A stretch of 64,000 nt of DNA. It comes from Acidimicrobiales bacterium. Its GTDB lineage: Bacteria; Actinomycetota; Acidimicrobiia; Acidimicrobiales; Poriferisodalaceae. The translations under genes and the position numbers were made by a program. The notes under the pieces are model-generated. The model saw only the letters and a list, made by a program, of their open reading frames with translations. It did not search any database and was not told the origin of the DNA. Shown here one piece after another: positions 1 to 8,434 of this stretch (position 1 is its first letter; each line of letters starts with the position of its first letter). The stretch lies in the NCBI GenBank assembly GCA_041394185.1, contig JAWKIQ010000005.1, positions 131,001 through 195,000 on the forward strand, given 5' to 3'.

Positions 1-442
1 CGATTGCGTTCTGGTGGACCAGCATCTCCTCGGCGAAGCCACCCAGCCGGGCGAACTGGGCCACGGCCTGGCCGTCTGGGGTCTGCAGGCGCGAGCCGCC
101 ATCGGCCGGTCGAGCGGTTGCGGCGTTGTTCGAGCACCGGTTCGGGTGACCGGTGAGGCAGTGGTTGCAGTGACCGCAGAAGACCGACAGGCAGCTGATG
201 ACGTGATCGCCGGGTTTCACGTAGGTGACGTCGCTGCCGACGGCCTGCACGACGCCCGCCGACTCGTGACCCATCACACACGGCAGGCCGGTCTGCCACA
301 GACCGTCCATGAAGTGCAGGTCGCTGTGACACAGGCCCGCGTGGGTGGTCTGGATGAGCACCTCGTTCGCCGCGGGCTTGTCGACCCTGATGTCGTCGAT
401 TTGTAGATCGCCAGGAATCTGGTGAAGTACTGCTGCTCTCAT
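1..442 (-). CDS. Zinc-dependent alcohol dehydrogenase, N-terminal part (cut by window edge)
   Basis: This is a medium-chain zinc alcohol dehydrogenase that oxidises an alcohol with a nicotinamide cofactor. Only the first 147 residues are in the window. The GroES-like fold is clear. The catalytic zinc ligands are Cys38 (GLCHSDLH) and His59-Glu60 (MGHES), and the structural zinc ligands are Cys89, Cys92, Cys95 and Cys103 (CGHCNHC then NRC). The Rossmann half lies beyond the left edge. The ATG at 442 has a purine-rich AGGGGG about seven bases upstream. The spacing and motifs resemble actinobacterial NDMA-dependent or AdhD-like enzymes, but the substrate cannot be told from this half. It reads away from the LysR gene on the same strand. 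Confidence 0.9.
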   Translation of the reverse strand, partial: MRAAVLHQIPGDLQIDDIRVDKPAANEVLIQTTHAGLCHSDLHFMDGLWQTGLPCVMGHESAGVVQAVGSDVTYVKPGDHVISCLSVFCGHCNHCLTGHPNRCSNNAATARPADGGSRLQTPDGQAVAQFARLGGFAEEMLVHQNAI

Positions 443-575
443 CTGGTTCCCCCTGTTTCGGCTGTGCAAACAGTAGGTGCCAACGCGTCGGGGCGCACAG
501 TGGCCAGAAGCCGGTCCACGGCCGCGGCCGGCGAGGCCAGTGCAGCGTTGCGTGAATCTGGCTGACCGAATCGGC

Positions 576-1472
576 TCACCCGACCTGCTGCTCGAGCCAG
601 CCGATCAGCGCAGCCACCGCGGCCGAGGGCTCGCCCAGGGGCCAGGTGACGTAATAGCCCCGCGTCGACTGGACCTCTGGACCAACGACGGTGAGAGCAT
701 CGCCAGCCACCAGATCGTCGATCAGATGACGCCAACCCAGCGCCACACCCCTACCGGCCAGCGCCTGTTGCAGCACCATCGGATAGTTCTGGAACAGCAC
801 CCGGCCCGGTTCGCGGCGCAGCGTCAGCCCGAAGTGAGCGAGCCAGTCGGCCCAGGTCATCCACGGATGATCGCCGTCGTCCATGTGAACAAACGGAGCC
901 GAATAGACCTGCTCGGCAGTGCTGTTGGCATCGAGACCCCACTCGGCGGCAAACGCAGGCGACGCAACCGGCACCACCGACTCGCCGAACAACAGCCGGC
1001 TGCTCTGGCCGGCGAACCGACCGTCGCCCACCTGAACCGACGCGTCGAATCCGCCCGCCGCAAGTTCGCTCTGGCGCCCGAACAGCCACAGCCTCAGCTC
1101 GAGCGCACCCAGCGCCCCGGTTAGGCCGTCGAGCCTCGGAACCAGCCACAGCTGGGCGATGCCGGGGTGAGCGGCCAGCACGAACGTGCCCGCGTGGTCT
1201 GCCAGTTCGGCCAAGCCGGCCTCGACGGTGTCGAAGCCCGCAGCGACATGAGCATGGAACCGGGCGCCTATGTCGGTGAGGCTGCTGCGGTTGGATGTGC
1301 GGGTGAACAGTTCGACGCCCAGGCGCGCCTCGAGCGCGCGTATCTGTGTGGTCACCGCCGGCTGGGTCATACCCAACTCGGCGGCCGCAGCCGAGAAGCT
1401 GCCCAGACGACCGGCCGCCTCGAACACGGCAAGGCGCTGAAGTCGGTCGATACGTTCAACCAGCTGTCGCAC
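576..1472 (-). CDS. LysR-family transcriptional regulator
   Basis: This is a 298-residue LysR-type regulator of normal family length. The N-terminal winged helix-turn-helix covers residues 10-70 and has the usual LysR signature (FEAAGRLGSFSAAAAELG, then TQPAVTTQIRALE). The remainder is the effector-binding periplasmic-binding-protein fold, and it looks GcvA-like. The start is a GTG at 1472. It is divergent from the TmpA-like oxygenase operon, with 98 bases between the two starts holding a T-N11-A palindrome. By the usual LysR arrangement it probably controls that operon and itself in response to the operon's substrate. It could also act on the zinc alcohol dehydrogenase downstream on its own strand. 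Confidence 0.93.
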   Translation of the reverse strand: MRQLVERIDRLQRLAVFEAAGRLGSFSAAAAELGMTQPAVTTQIRALEARLGVELFTRTSNRSSLTDIGARFHAHVAAGFDTVEAGLAELADHAGTFVLAAHPGIAQLWLVPRLDGLTGALGALELRLWLFGRQSELAAGGFDASVQVGDGRFAGQSSRLLFGESVVPVASPAFAAEWGLDANSTAEQVYSAPFVHMDDGDHPWMTWADWLAHFGLTLRREPGRVLFQNYPMVLQQALAGRGVALGWRHLIDDLVAGDALTVVGPEVQSTRGYYVTWPLGEPSAAVAALIGWLEQQVG

Positions 1473-1495
1473 GATGCACCACCTTCGCCTTGGCC

Positions 1496-1510
1496 ATAAC
1501 TACAGCTTAT
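1496..1510. promoter_or_regulatory. Candidate LysR operator (T-N11-A palindrome)
   Basis: The 15-base element ATAACTACAGCTTAT has perfect ATAA...TTAT arms and fits the LysR T-N11-A rule (T1497 to A1509). It lies 24 bases upstream of the LysR start and about 60 bases upstream of the oxygenase start, which is where an autoregulatory LysR site is expected. No binding evidence exists. Confidence 0.45.
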
Positions 1511-1570
1511 GGTCGCCCCACAAAACTGGCGGGTATCGACAGGCGCGACGTTCCAGCACAGTTGTCACCC

Positions 1571-2755
1571 ATGACCGCAACCGACGAGCTGCAGACCTCG
1601 GAAGACCTATCGCTGCATCGGACCTCTGTCACTGCCACAGCCGCCGATGGTGGCATTCGCCTGAGTTGGGGTGACATGTCGGCCCAGCTCCACCCGCTGT
1701 GGCTGCGCGACCGCACGACCGAACCGGGCCAGATAGACAGCACAAACCGGCAACGGCTGTTCACGCCCGCCGATATCGACCCGACAACTCGGGTGATCGG
1801 ATGCGCACTGGCGGGCGACGTGATGACGGTCGAGTTCTCCGACGGCCACAGCGCCAACCTGTCGATCGCCACCATCACCCGCGACCTGGGCTGGGTTGCC
1901 GATGCCGAAGACCCGCCGGCCGCCGAACCCTGGAGCGAGCCGCTTGACCCCATCCCCTATTTCGATTGGGCCGGCATCGGCTGGGGCGACGACGAGGCAG
2001 ATGTCGACGCGGTGATCGCGTTCCTCGAAGCGTTCTATCGGCACGGTTACGTGGTGTTCCGCAACGTCACCACCGATGAGGGAACGGCGGCCAGGGTCGC
2101 CAACCGCATCGGCTATATCTCGGGCCAGAACTTCGGCTGGGTGTTCGACGTGCGGACCGAAGCCAACCCCACCGATCTGGCCTACACCTCCATCGAGTTG
2201 CTGGCCCACACCGATGAGCCATACCGCCGCGAGCCTCCGGGCATCCAGCTACTGCACTGCATCGCCAACGAGGCACCCGGCGGCGAATCGACCCTGACCG
2301 ACGGGTTGGCCGCAGCGCTGGCGCTCGAAGCCGAACACCCCGCATGGCACCGCGCTCTGACGCAGACCGACGTCGAGTTCCGCTATGACATGGGCACCGA
2401 CACCGTCGTCAACCGCGGCCGCATCCTCGAATACGACGACGCCGGGCGCTACCGCTCCATCAGGTTCAACACCAAGCTCGACGTGGCGCTGCCCAGGCCC
2501 GGCGCCGACATCGCCGGCTGGTACGCCGGCCGACGTTGGCTGACACAGTGGGCCAACCACCCACAACACCAGACGACGTTTCGCCTCGAGCCAGGCGACC
2601 TGCTGTTCATGGACAACCACAGGGCGATGCATGGACGCAATGAGTTCGACGCTGCCAAGGGCCGCCGCCATCTGCAGGGTTGCTACATAGAGCACAACGG
2701 TCCCGACACGATGTACCGCCTCGCTCTGCGTCGACGTGCAAAGCTCGCGCAATGA
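1571..2755 (+). CDS. Gamma-butyrobetaine hydroxylase-like Fe(II)/2-oxoglutarate oxygenase, candidate TmpA
   Basis: This is a TauD/TfdA-superfamily oxygenase of 394 residues with the two-domain layout of gamma-butyrobetaine hydroxylase: an N-terminal DUF971-like domain (about 25-110) and the catalytic jelly roll (about 125-385). The iron ligands are His213 and Asp215 (AHTDEPYR) and His354 (NHRAMHGR); Arg366 is the likely 2-oxoglutarate partner. The N-terminal domain has no cysteines at the usual zinc site (around residues 44-62), so that zinc is probably absent. An open frame extends further upstream, but the ATG at 1571 starts where homology starts. The stop overlaps the next start (ATGA). 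The adjacent PhnZ/TmpB-like gene argues for TmpA, which hydroxylates 2-(trimethylammonio)ethylphosphonate, rather than carnitine synthesis. Gamma-butyrobetaine or trimethyllysine remains possible. Confidence 0.75.
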   Translation: MTATDELQTSEDLSLHRTSVTATAADGGIRLSWGDMSAQLHPLWLRDRTTEPGQIDSTNRQRLFTPADIDPTTRVIGCALAGDVMTVEFSDGHSANLSIATITRDLGWVADAEDPPAAEPWSEPLDPIPYFDWAGIGWGDDEADVDAVIAFLEAFYRHGYVVFRNVTTDEGTAARVANRIGYISGQNFGWVFDVRTEANPTDLAYTSIELLAHTDEPYRREPPGIQLLHCIANEAPGGESTLTDGLAAALALEAEHPAWHRALTQTDVEFRYDMGTDTVVNRGRILEYDDAGRYRSIRFNTKLDVALPRPGADIAGWYAGRRWLTQWANHPQHQTTFRLEPGDLLFMDNHRAMHGRNEFDAAKGRRHLQGCYIEHNGPDTMYRLALRRRAKLAQ

Positions 2756-3387
2756 CCGAGCCCATCATCGAACGACATGCGTTCACCGGCGACATTCCCA
2801 CAGGGGTCGTGTCGTTCACAGCCATGGCCGATGGAACCACCGACGATTACGCCCTGCTCGACCGCTACGAGCGGGCATATGCCTCCGCGCTGCCCGATCG
2901 CATCCTCGAGGCGCTGAGAGCCCTGGATGGCTCGATGGGCGGCTATCAGATCAGCCGGCTGCAGCATTCGCTGCAATCGGCCACCAGGGCCAGGCTCGAC
3001 GGCGCCTCGGTCGACTGGGTGGCGGCGGCACTGGTGCACGACATCGGAGACGAACTGGCGCCGTTCAACCACAGCGAGCTGGCCGCCACGGTGCTGCAGC
3101 CCTACGTGGCCCAGGAGGTCCACTGGGTGATCCTGCACCACGGCGTGTTCCAGAGCTACTACTACGCACATCACCTCGGCGGCGACCGCAACGGCCGCGA
3201 CAGGTTCGCCGACCACCCGTGGGCACCCCTGTGCGCCGAGTTCTGCGCCCGCTGGGACCAGAACTCGTTCGACCCCGCCTTTGACACCCTTCCGCTCGAG
3301 GCGTTCGAGGACGACGTACGCGAGGTGTTCGGCCGAGTCGCCTGGGACCCTGCCGTCGTGGCCGTCGGCTCCGAGAGGTTGACATGA
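2752..3387 (+). CDS. HD-domain mixed-valent diiron oxygenase, PhnZ/TmpB-like
   Basis: This 211-residue HD-domain protein fits the oxygenase branch of the superfamily (PhnZ, TmpB, MIOX) and not the phosphohydrolases. Metal ligands are readable in order: His72 (RLQHSLQSATRA), His96-Asp97 (LVHDIGD), His107 (FNHSE), His129 or His130 (ILHHGVFQ) and Asp169 (ARWDQNSFDP). The Q-H-S-L-Q-x-A and DQNSFDP signatures match TmpB-type proteins. TmpB cleaves the carbon-phosphorus bond of the 1-hydroxyphosphonate made by TmpA, giving glycine betaine and phosphate. The gene overlaps the oxygenase upstream and the dehydrogenase downstream by four bases each, so the three are translated together. The exact phosphonate is inferred. 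Confidence 0.72.
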   Translation: MTEPIIERHAFTGDIPTGVVSFTAMADGTTDDYALLDRYERAYASALPDRILEALRALDGSMGGYQISRLQHSLQSATRARLDGASVDWVAAALVHDIGDELAPFNHSELAATVLQPYVAQEVHWVILHHGVFQSYYYAHHLGGDRNGRDRFADHPWAPLCAEFCARWDQNSFDPAFDTLPLEAFEDDVREVFGRVAWDPAVVAVGSERLT

Positions 3388-4370
3388 CAACCACCAGCCA
3401 AACCAGCCCAATCGACGGACGGGTCGGTTTCATCGGCCTCGGCAATGTGGGCGCAAAGCTGGCCGGCTCGTTGCTGCGCAACGGCGCCGACCTGGTGGTT
3501 CTGGATCTCGACCCGGCCGCGATGCAACCGTTCGTCGATGGCGGAGCCGCCGCAGCCGAATCGCCCGCCGCCTTGGCCGCCGCTTGCCAATTCGTCATCA
3601 CCTGCCTGCCTTCGCCCGCCGCCTCGGCGCTTGTCATGGAGGCGCCGGACGGGTTGTTGTCGGCCATGCAGCCGGGCTCGGTTTGGATGGAGATGTCGAC
3701 AACCGACGAGGCCGAGGTCAAGCGGTTGGGCGCTCTGGTGCAACAAAGCGGCGGCCACCCGGTCGACTGCCCGGTATCGGGTGGATGCCACCGAGCCGCC
3801 ACCGGCAACATAGCGATCCTGGCCGGCTGCGATCGTCCGGTCTTCGAACGGATCCTGCCGATTCTGACCATCCTGGGGCGCCAGGTCCTTCACACCGGCC
3901 CGCTGGGGTCGGCGTCGGTGCTGAAGGTGGTGACCAACTATCTGGCCACCGCGAACCTATTGAGCATCACCGAGGCGCTGGTAACCGCCAAAGCCGCGGG
4001 CATGGACATGAACACCACCTACGAGGCCATACGTATCTCGTCAGGCAATTCGTTCGTCCACGAGACCGAGAGCCAGGTGATCCTGAACGGTTCGCGCGAC
4101 ATCAGCTTCACCATGGATCTGGTGCTGAAAGACATCGGCTTGTTCCAGGCCATCGCCGATCGCCACGGTGTGCCGCTGGAGCTGAACCCCGAGATGATCC
4201 GCATCTTCGAGGACGGCGCGACCCGCTATGGCATGCGCGAGTGGTCGCCCAACATCATTCGCCGTCTGGAGGACGCCACCGGGTTGTCGGTACTGGGGCA
4301 CGGCTTCCCGGCCGAGATGACCGACGACGAGCCAGAGCAGCGCGGCGCCGAGATCGTCGCCAAGCGCTGA
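3384..4370 (+). CDS. NAD(P)-dependent 3-hydroxyisobutyrate dehydrogenase-like oxidoreductase
   Basis: This is a beta-hydroxyacid dehydrogenase of the 6-phosphogluconate dehydrogenase superfamily, 328 residues. The N-terminal Rossmann fold has GFIGLGNVG near residues 13-21. The substrate loop DCPVSGG and the catalytic lysine in the LKVVTNY segment are both present, and the C-terminal all-helical domain is complete. It begins inside the stop of the HD oxygenase gene (ATGA), so it belongs to the same pathway. It would oxidise a beta-hydroxy acid or reduce a semialdehyde. No such step is required in the described TmpA-TmpB route, so it may widen the substrate range or process a side product. Confidence 0.85.
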   Translation: MTTTSQTSPIDGRVGFIGLGNVGAKLAGSLLRNGADLVVLDLDPAAMQPFVDGGAAAAESPAALAAACQFVITCLPSPAASALVMEAPDGLLSAMQPGSVWMEMSTTDEAEVKRLGALVQQSGGHPVDCPVSGGCHRAATGNIAILAGCDRPVFERILPILTILGRQVLHTGPLGSASVLKVVTNYLATANLLSITEALVTAKAAGMDMNTTYEAIRISSGNSFVHETESQVILNGSRDISFTMDLVLKDIGLFQAIADRHGVPLELNPEMIRIFEDGATRYGMREWSPNIIRRLEDATGLSVLGHGFPAEMTDDEPEQRGAEIVAKR

Positions 4371-4382
4371 CGATCGCGGGTC

Positions 4383-5330
4383 TCAGTCGACCACCGGCTC
4401 TGGCATAGGGAATTTCCAGGTGCCATTGCGAATCTCGTCCGAGGGCCCATACAGACGCACCGCCGCGTTCCAGCCAGGCATGGTGGCGAGCCGGTTGGCA
4501 AGCCCCTCGGGCCCACCGAAGTTCACGGTGATCGTGCCGTCCGGGTTGCGAAGCGCCGTCTGATTGTTGATCGAATAGACCTTGGCATCGTTGGGCTGCA
4601 CATACCCATCGGCGTCATAGACGGTTATCGACCAGAAATCGCGCACCGGTACGTCGCCGACCGTCAGCGCGCAGTGCGTCGGGTACTCGGCCGGGTTGAA
4701 GATGCCGACATAGCGCACGTGGTGGTCGGGAATACCGGCCCAGCCGTTGGCCACGCCGAGCAATCGCCTCACGGGGTCGAGTTCGCCCTCGTCACCGAAC
4801 GAACCCACAGGCCCGTTACCCCACGCGCGCAAAGCCGCTAGATGGGACCTGATGGCGTCGAGGTCGTCGTGTGACCAGTCGGGAATCTCGAAGCTCCCCT
4901 TATCGGCCTGTTCGACCGTGATCGCGTCTTGCAGGTCGTTGACCGCGGCGATGTCGGCCTCGTCGAGGGCGTTGACGAAGATGCGGTACATGATCCACAC
5001 ATAGCGGGTGCCGATGTCGGCCTCGCTGAGCGAGTAACTGCCCGGCTGGGTGGTCAACAGCTTGACGTAGTGGTCTTGGCTGATCGCGGTGAGCGAGAGG
5101 TACCGGTCGGTCTGGGGCAGGCTGAGCGTGATGGGGTTGGTCAGGTCGAACACACCCAGGGCGTACATGAAGTCGTAGCACTGGCGCACGATGACTGCGT
5201 CGGCGGGTTCCAGCGGCCGCGGATCTTTCGAGAAGTTCCCGATGCCGACCTTGTCGACCAAGCGAGCGAAGTTGATGTCGGACTCTGCTCTGGGGAAGTC
5301 GTCGAGGGTGACTCTGCGGCCTGTGTGCAT
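4383..5330 (-). CDS. DUF1254/DUF1214 domain protein
   Basis: This is a 315-residue protein with an N-terminal DUF1254-like region (about 10-130) and a C-terminal DUF1214-like beta domain (about 215-310, with RDFWSITVYDADGY and FPMPEP). There is no signal peptide, although many relatives are exported. The biochemical function of the family is not established. It is the last of six minus-strand genes beginning at 10059, with 33 bases separating it from the gene before it, so it is probably an accessory member of that catabolic cluster. Confidence 0.8.
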   Translation of the reverse strand: MHTGRRVTLDDFPRAESDINFARLVDKVGIGNFSKDPRPLEPADAVIVRQCYDFMYALGVFDLTNPITLSLPQTDRYLSLTAISQDHYVKLLTTQPGSYSLSEADIGTRYVWIMYRIFVNALDEADIAAVNDLQDAITVEQADKGSFEIPDWSHDDLDAIRSHLAALRAWGNGPVGSFGDEGELDPVRRLLGVANGWAGIPDHHVRYVGIFNPAEYPTHCALTVGDVPVRDFWSITVYDADGYVQPNDAKVYSINNQTALRNPDGTITVNFGGPEGLANRLATMPGWNAAVRLYGPSDEIRNGTWKFPMPEPVVD

Positions 5331-5363
5331 GGTTCGAGCATCGCAGAGTGGTGTCGGGCGACC

Positions 5364-6200
5364 TCAATCGAAGGCGGTCAGCATGGCGTCGATGTCTGTG
5401 CCCGAGATGCCGTTGCCGAGTCGGCTGAAGTCGCCGTCGTCGAAGATCGCCCTGGCCGCGTCGACGATGGCGCGGTGGGTGGTGCGCGCCAGCGCCGAAC
5501 CCAGCGAGATGCGCGCCACACCCGCGTCTGCGAACTGCTGGTGCGTAACCCGGGTGAACGGTCCGGCCGCCAGCGCGTTCACGGGCACGCTCACCGTGGC
5601 ACAGATACGTGCGACGGCGTCGAGGTCGGCCGGCATCGGCAGATACACCGCGTCGGCGCCCGCAGCCTCGAAAGCCTGAAGACGCCGGATGCCTTCGTCG
5701 AGGTCGTAGGACCTGTTGAGAACACCATCTGCACGGGCCAGCAACACGAAATCGTCGGGAAGCGAGCGGGCAGCTTGAACCGCCGCAGCGATGCGATCGA
5801 CGGCCAAATCGAACTCGTAGGCACCCGAGCCCGGCAGGTCGGTGTCCTCGATCGATATTCCGCCGAGCCCGGCCGCGGCAGCCAGGCGAACGGTGGTTGC
5901 CACTGCCTCGGCATCTCTGGCGAACCCGTTCTCGAAGTCGCCCGACACGGGAAGCGGCGTGGCCTTCACCAGCATCTCGGCATGGGCTAGGGCTTCGTCT
6001 CGGGACACATGACCCATGTCTGGACGGCCCAGGGTGAACGCGTGCGCCGCCGACGAGGTGCCTATCGCCTGGGCACCCAGCGCCGCCAGAACCCGCGCCG
6101 AACCCGCGTCCCAGGCGTTGGCCAGCACGAACGGGTCGCCTGGTCGGTGCAACTCGCGCAGCCGGGCACCAGCGGATTGGGTCTGTCGTTCGCCTGTCAT
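5364..6200 (-). CDS. Isocitrate lyase / PEP mutase superfamily protein
   Basis: This is a 278-residue TIM-barrel enzyme of the isocitrate lyase/phosphoenolpyruvate mutase superfamily, close in style to the short mycobacterial Rv1998c-type proteins. Visible features are the N-terminal FVLANAWDAGSARV, the metal region with VSGDFENGFA, and GISIEDTDLPGSG, where the second acidic residue binds magnesium. It lacks the KKCGH catalytic cysteine motif of true isocitrate lyase and the EDK-x-x-x-K-x-NS motif of PEP mutase. It is therefore more likely a carbon-carbon lyase on a small 2-methylisocitrate-like or oxaloacetate-like substrate. The ATG at 6200 fits the family start better than the 14-residue extension above it. 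It is the fifth gene of the minus-strand cluster. Confidence 0.82.
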   Translation of the reverse strand: MTGERQTQSAGARLRELHRPGDPFVLANAWDAGSARVLAALGAQAIGTSSAAHAFTLGRPDMGHVSRDEALAHAEMLVKATPLPVSGDFENGFARDAEAVATTVRLAAAAGLGGISIEDTDLPGSGAYEFDLAVDRIAAAVQAARSLPDDFVLLARADGVLNRSYDLDEGIRRLQAFEAAGADAVYLPMPADLDAVARICATVSVPVNALAAGPFTRVTHQQFADAGVARISLGSALARTTHRAIVDAARAIFDDGDFSRLGNGISGTDIDAMLTAFD

Positions 6201-6245
6201 GTCACACAGCTTCGCAGCAGGGCGCACCCGCCGCGAGCCCATTTC

Positions 6246-7367
6246 TCACAGGTTCGCGACGTCGATGCCGTACAGGTCGATGACGTTGCCCCAAACCATC
6301 TGCTCGACCTCGTCTTCGGGCACCCCGGCGAAGATGTCCTCCAACACCGACATCGAGTTGGGCCAGATCGAGTCGTGGTGCGGGTAGTCGTTGCCCCACA
6401 ACAGGTTGCCGATGCCGATTTCGTGGCGGGTGGCGACGCCCTGGGCGTCGTCTTCGAAGGTGACGTAGAAGTTGCGATCGAAATACTCCGACGGCTTCAT
6501 CGTGAGGTCGTCGGAGAGCTCCCACGGCGTGCGGTAGGCGGCATGGTCGAAACGCTGCTTCCAGTGCGCAACCCAGCCGGTCTCGAACTCGGCCGAGATG
6601 AACCTCAGGCCGGCGAAGCGTTCGACGACCCCGCTCATGATCAGGTCCATGATCGAGTTGACGACCGTGATGTGGGCCATGGTGTAGCCCTTGGTGGTGC
6701 CGCCCGGGGTGCCGAAATGGGCCGGCAGGCCACAGTCGAAAGACGACCCGGTGAAGATGTGCATCGTCACCGGCAGGTTCATCTCTTCGAGCACCGCCCA
6801 CAACGGGTCGTACATGGGGTCGCTGTACGGCTTGTCGAGCGGGGCGTGCGAAGGGATCGAAAAGCCGCGCACACCCAGCGATCCGGCGCGCTTGGCCTCG
6901 GCTACCGAGGCCTCGACATCGGGAACCGGCAGACAGCCGATGCCGATCAGGCGGTCGCGGTTGGGTGCGCAGTAGTCGAGGATCCAGTCGTTGTGTTGGC
7001 GAAACGCCGCGGCACGAATGTCGTCGTCGGTGACGGCGAAGGTGAACATCGACAGGCTGGGATACATCACCTCGCCCGCGATGCCGTCCTGCTCTTGTTC
7101 CGCAAGGCGTTTGGTCGAGTCGACCACTCCGGGGTTGAGCCCCTCATAACCCGCTGCGATGAGGGCCTCGGTTTCGGGGTCATCGAGCTTGTGGCCGGCT
7201 ATGCCGAACCGTCCGACCGAGACCCTGGGCTGGCCGTTCACGGTCAACATCAGACCCTTCTCGGGCACATCGACGATGTGCGGGGCCAGTTCGCCGAAGT
7301 GTTCGGCCAGGCCCTCGAACACCTCGGCCCCCTCGACGACGTGTGAGTCGCATGAATAGAACCGCAT
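6246..7367 (-). CDS. Amidohydrolase-2 family metal-dependent hydrolase/decarboxylase
   Basis: This 373-residue TIM-barrel amidohydrolase belongs to the ACMSD-like group (Amidohydro_2), which contains both hydrolases and non-oxidative decarboxylases. The N-terminal metal motif is CDSHVVE, where the family usually has D-x-H. Later histidines are in TMHIF and MAHITVV, and the C-terminal acid is in LLWGNDYPHHDS. It also has the FISAEFETGW segment common in putative aromatic-acid decarboxylases. In the middle of a cluster with hydratase and FAH genes, a decarboxylation or ring-product hydrolysis step is plausible, but the substrate is unknown. Confidence 0.85.
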   Translation of the reverse strand: MRFYSCDSHVVEGAEVFEGLAEHFGELAPHIVDVPEKGLMLTVNGQPRVSVGRFGIAGHKLDDPETEALIAAGYEGLNPGVVDSTKRLAEQEQDGIAGEVMYPSLSMFTFAVTDDDIRAAAFRQHNDWILDYCAPNRDRLIGIGCLPVPDVEASVAEAKRAGSLGVRGFSIPSHAPLDKPYSDPMYDPLWAVLEEMNLPVTMHIFTGSSFDCGLPAHFGTPGGTTKGYTMAHITVVNSIMDLIMSGVVERFAGLRFISAEFETGWVAHWKQRFDHAAYRTPWELSDDLTMKPSEYFDRNFYVTFEDDAQGVATRHEIGIGNLLWGNDYPHHDSIWPNSMSVLEDIFAGVPEDEVEQMVWGNVIDLYGIDVANL

Positions 7368-7426
7368 CTTCGTCCCCCTCGACGGTCGGTTGCTATCCGC
7401 TCACTCTGTCACACATGGGCTGGTGT

Positions 7427-8419
7427 TCAGAAGCCTGCCCGCTTGTCGACCACACCCTCGAAGGGCAAGCCAGACTGTGCGTTGACCAGGTTGCGGACGA
7501 ATCTGGCCACGTTGCGTGGAGCCCGCAGCTGGCTGGCCCCGGCGGTGTGGGGTGTCATGGCCACGTTCGGCAGATGGAACAGAGGATGCTCGGGCGGCAG
7601 CGGTTCGCCGGGCGCAACGTCTAGCGCCGCCCCGGCAAGGTGACCCGATCGGAGCGCGGCGACGAGGGCGTCGCCGTCGACGATCTCGCCCCTGGTGACG
7701 TTCACCAGATAGCTGCCCGGCTTCATCTTGGCGAACAGGTCCGAGTCGAACATGGCATGGGTCTGGTCGGTCAGGGGCAGGTTGACCGACACGACGTCGG
7801 CCTGTGCGAGTAGGTCGTCGAGACGGTCGGGCCCCCATACCTCGACAACACCGTGGTCGGGCGCGGCGGGAAACCAGTCGACGGCGATGGTCTTCATGCC
7901 GAAGGCAACCGCTCGTCTCGCCATCTCCCTGCCGGTGCCACCAAACCCGACCAGGCCCATCGTCAGGCCGGCCAGCTCGATCTCGTTGCGCCTCATCTCG
8001 ACCCGGTGATTCCAGGCGTCTGGCCCCAGCCGCACCGCAGTGTGGATCTGACGGGTGAGGGCCAGCAGCAATCCCCAGCCGGTGTCGGCCAGATGGCCGC
8101 CCACGAGGCCTTTCTCGCCGGTCAGCACGACGTCGCTTTCGACGAACCGTTCGAACATGAACATGTCGACGCCCGACGCTGTGGCGTGGATCCATCTGAG
8201 GTTGGGCGCAGCGGCGAAGAAGTCCTCGTTGAGGATGCCGAGCATCACCTCGACGTCGCCAGCGTGGGCGAACGCGTCGCGAAGCCCCGACACGACCTCG
8301 ACGGTGCTGCCCGGGGGCGCGGCGGCGCGGATGTCGTCGATGAATGGCGACGCGTCCATCATCGTCAATCCCTCGACGACCAGGATGTTCACCGGCCCGT
8401 TCAGCTCGATGCTTGTCAT
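7427..8419 (-). CDS. D-isomer-specific 2-hydroxyacid dehydrogenase
   Basis: This is a 330-residue NAD-dependent 2-hydroxyacid dehydrogenase. The cofactor-binding fold has GLVGFGGTG near residue 155. The catalytic triad is readable as Arg in NVTRGE, Glu in APGEPLP and His in TPHTAG. It interconverts a 2-oxoacid and a D-2-hydroxyacid. The start at 8419 has AGGGG about six bases upstream and follows the hydratase stop by 15 bases, so it is in the same transcription unit. The neighbouring hydratase and FAH enzymes suggest that the substrate is a degradation product and not serine or glyoxylate, but no specificity can be assigned. Confidence 0.9.
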   Translation of the reverse strand: MTSIELNGPVNILVVEGLTMMDASPFIDDIRAAAPPGSTVEVVSGLRDAFAHAGDVEVMLGILNEDFFAAAPNLRWIHATASGVDMFMFERFVESDVVLTGEKGLVGGHLADTGWGLLLALTRQIHTAVRLGPDAWNHRVEMRRNEIELAGLTMGLVGFGGTGREMARRAVAFGMKTIAVDWFPAAPDHGVVEVWGPDRLDDLLAQADVVSVNLPLTDQTHAMFDSDLFAKMKPGSYLVNVTRGEIVDGDALVAALRSGHLAGAALDVAPGEPLPPEHPLFHLPNVAMTPHTAGASQLRAPRNVARFVRNLVNAQSGLPFEGVVDKRAGF

Positions 8420-8434
8420 GGCACCCCTCCCCTG

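Noticed and set aside
439..735. 98-residue minus-strand frame overlapping the LysR gene end
   Set aside because: Composition is that of a frame-shifted shadow of LysR; no ribosome-binding site or family features.
5364..6200. PEP mutase as a phosphonate-synthesis link to the TmpA/TmpB-like operon
   Set aside because: The EDK-x-x-x-K-x-NS motif of PEP mutase is missing, and the gene belongs to the neighbouring minus-strand cluster, so a phosphonate connection is not supported.
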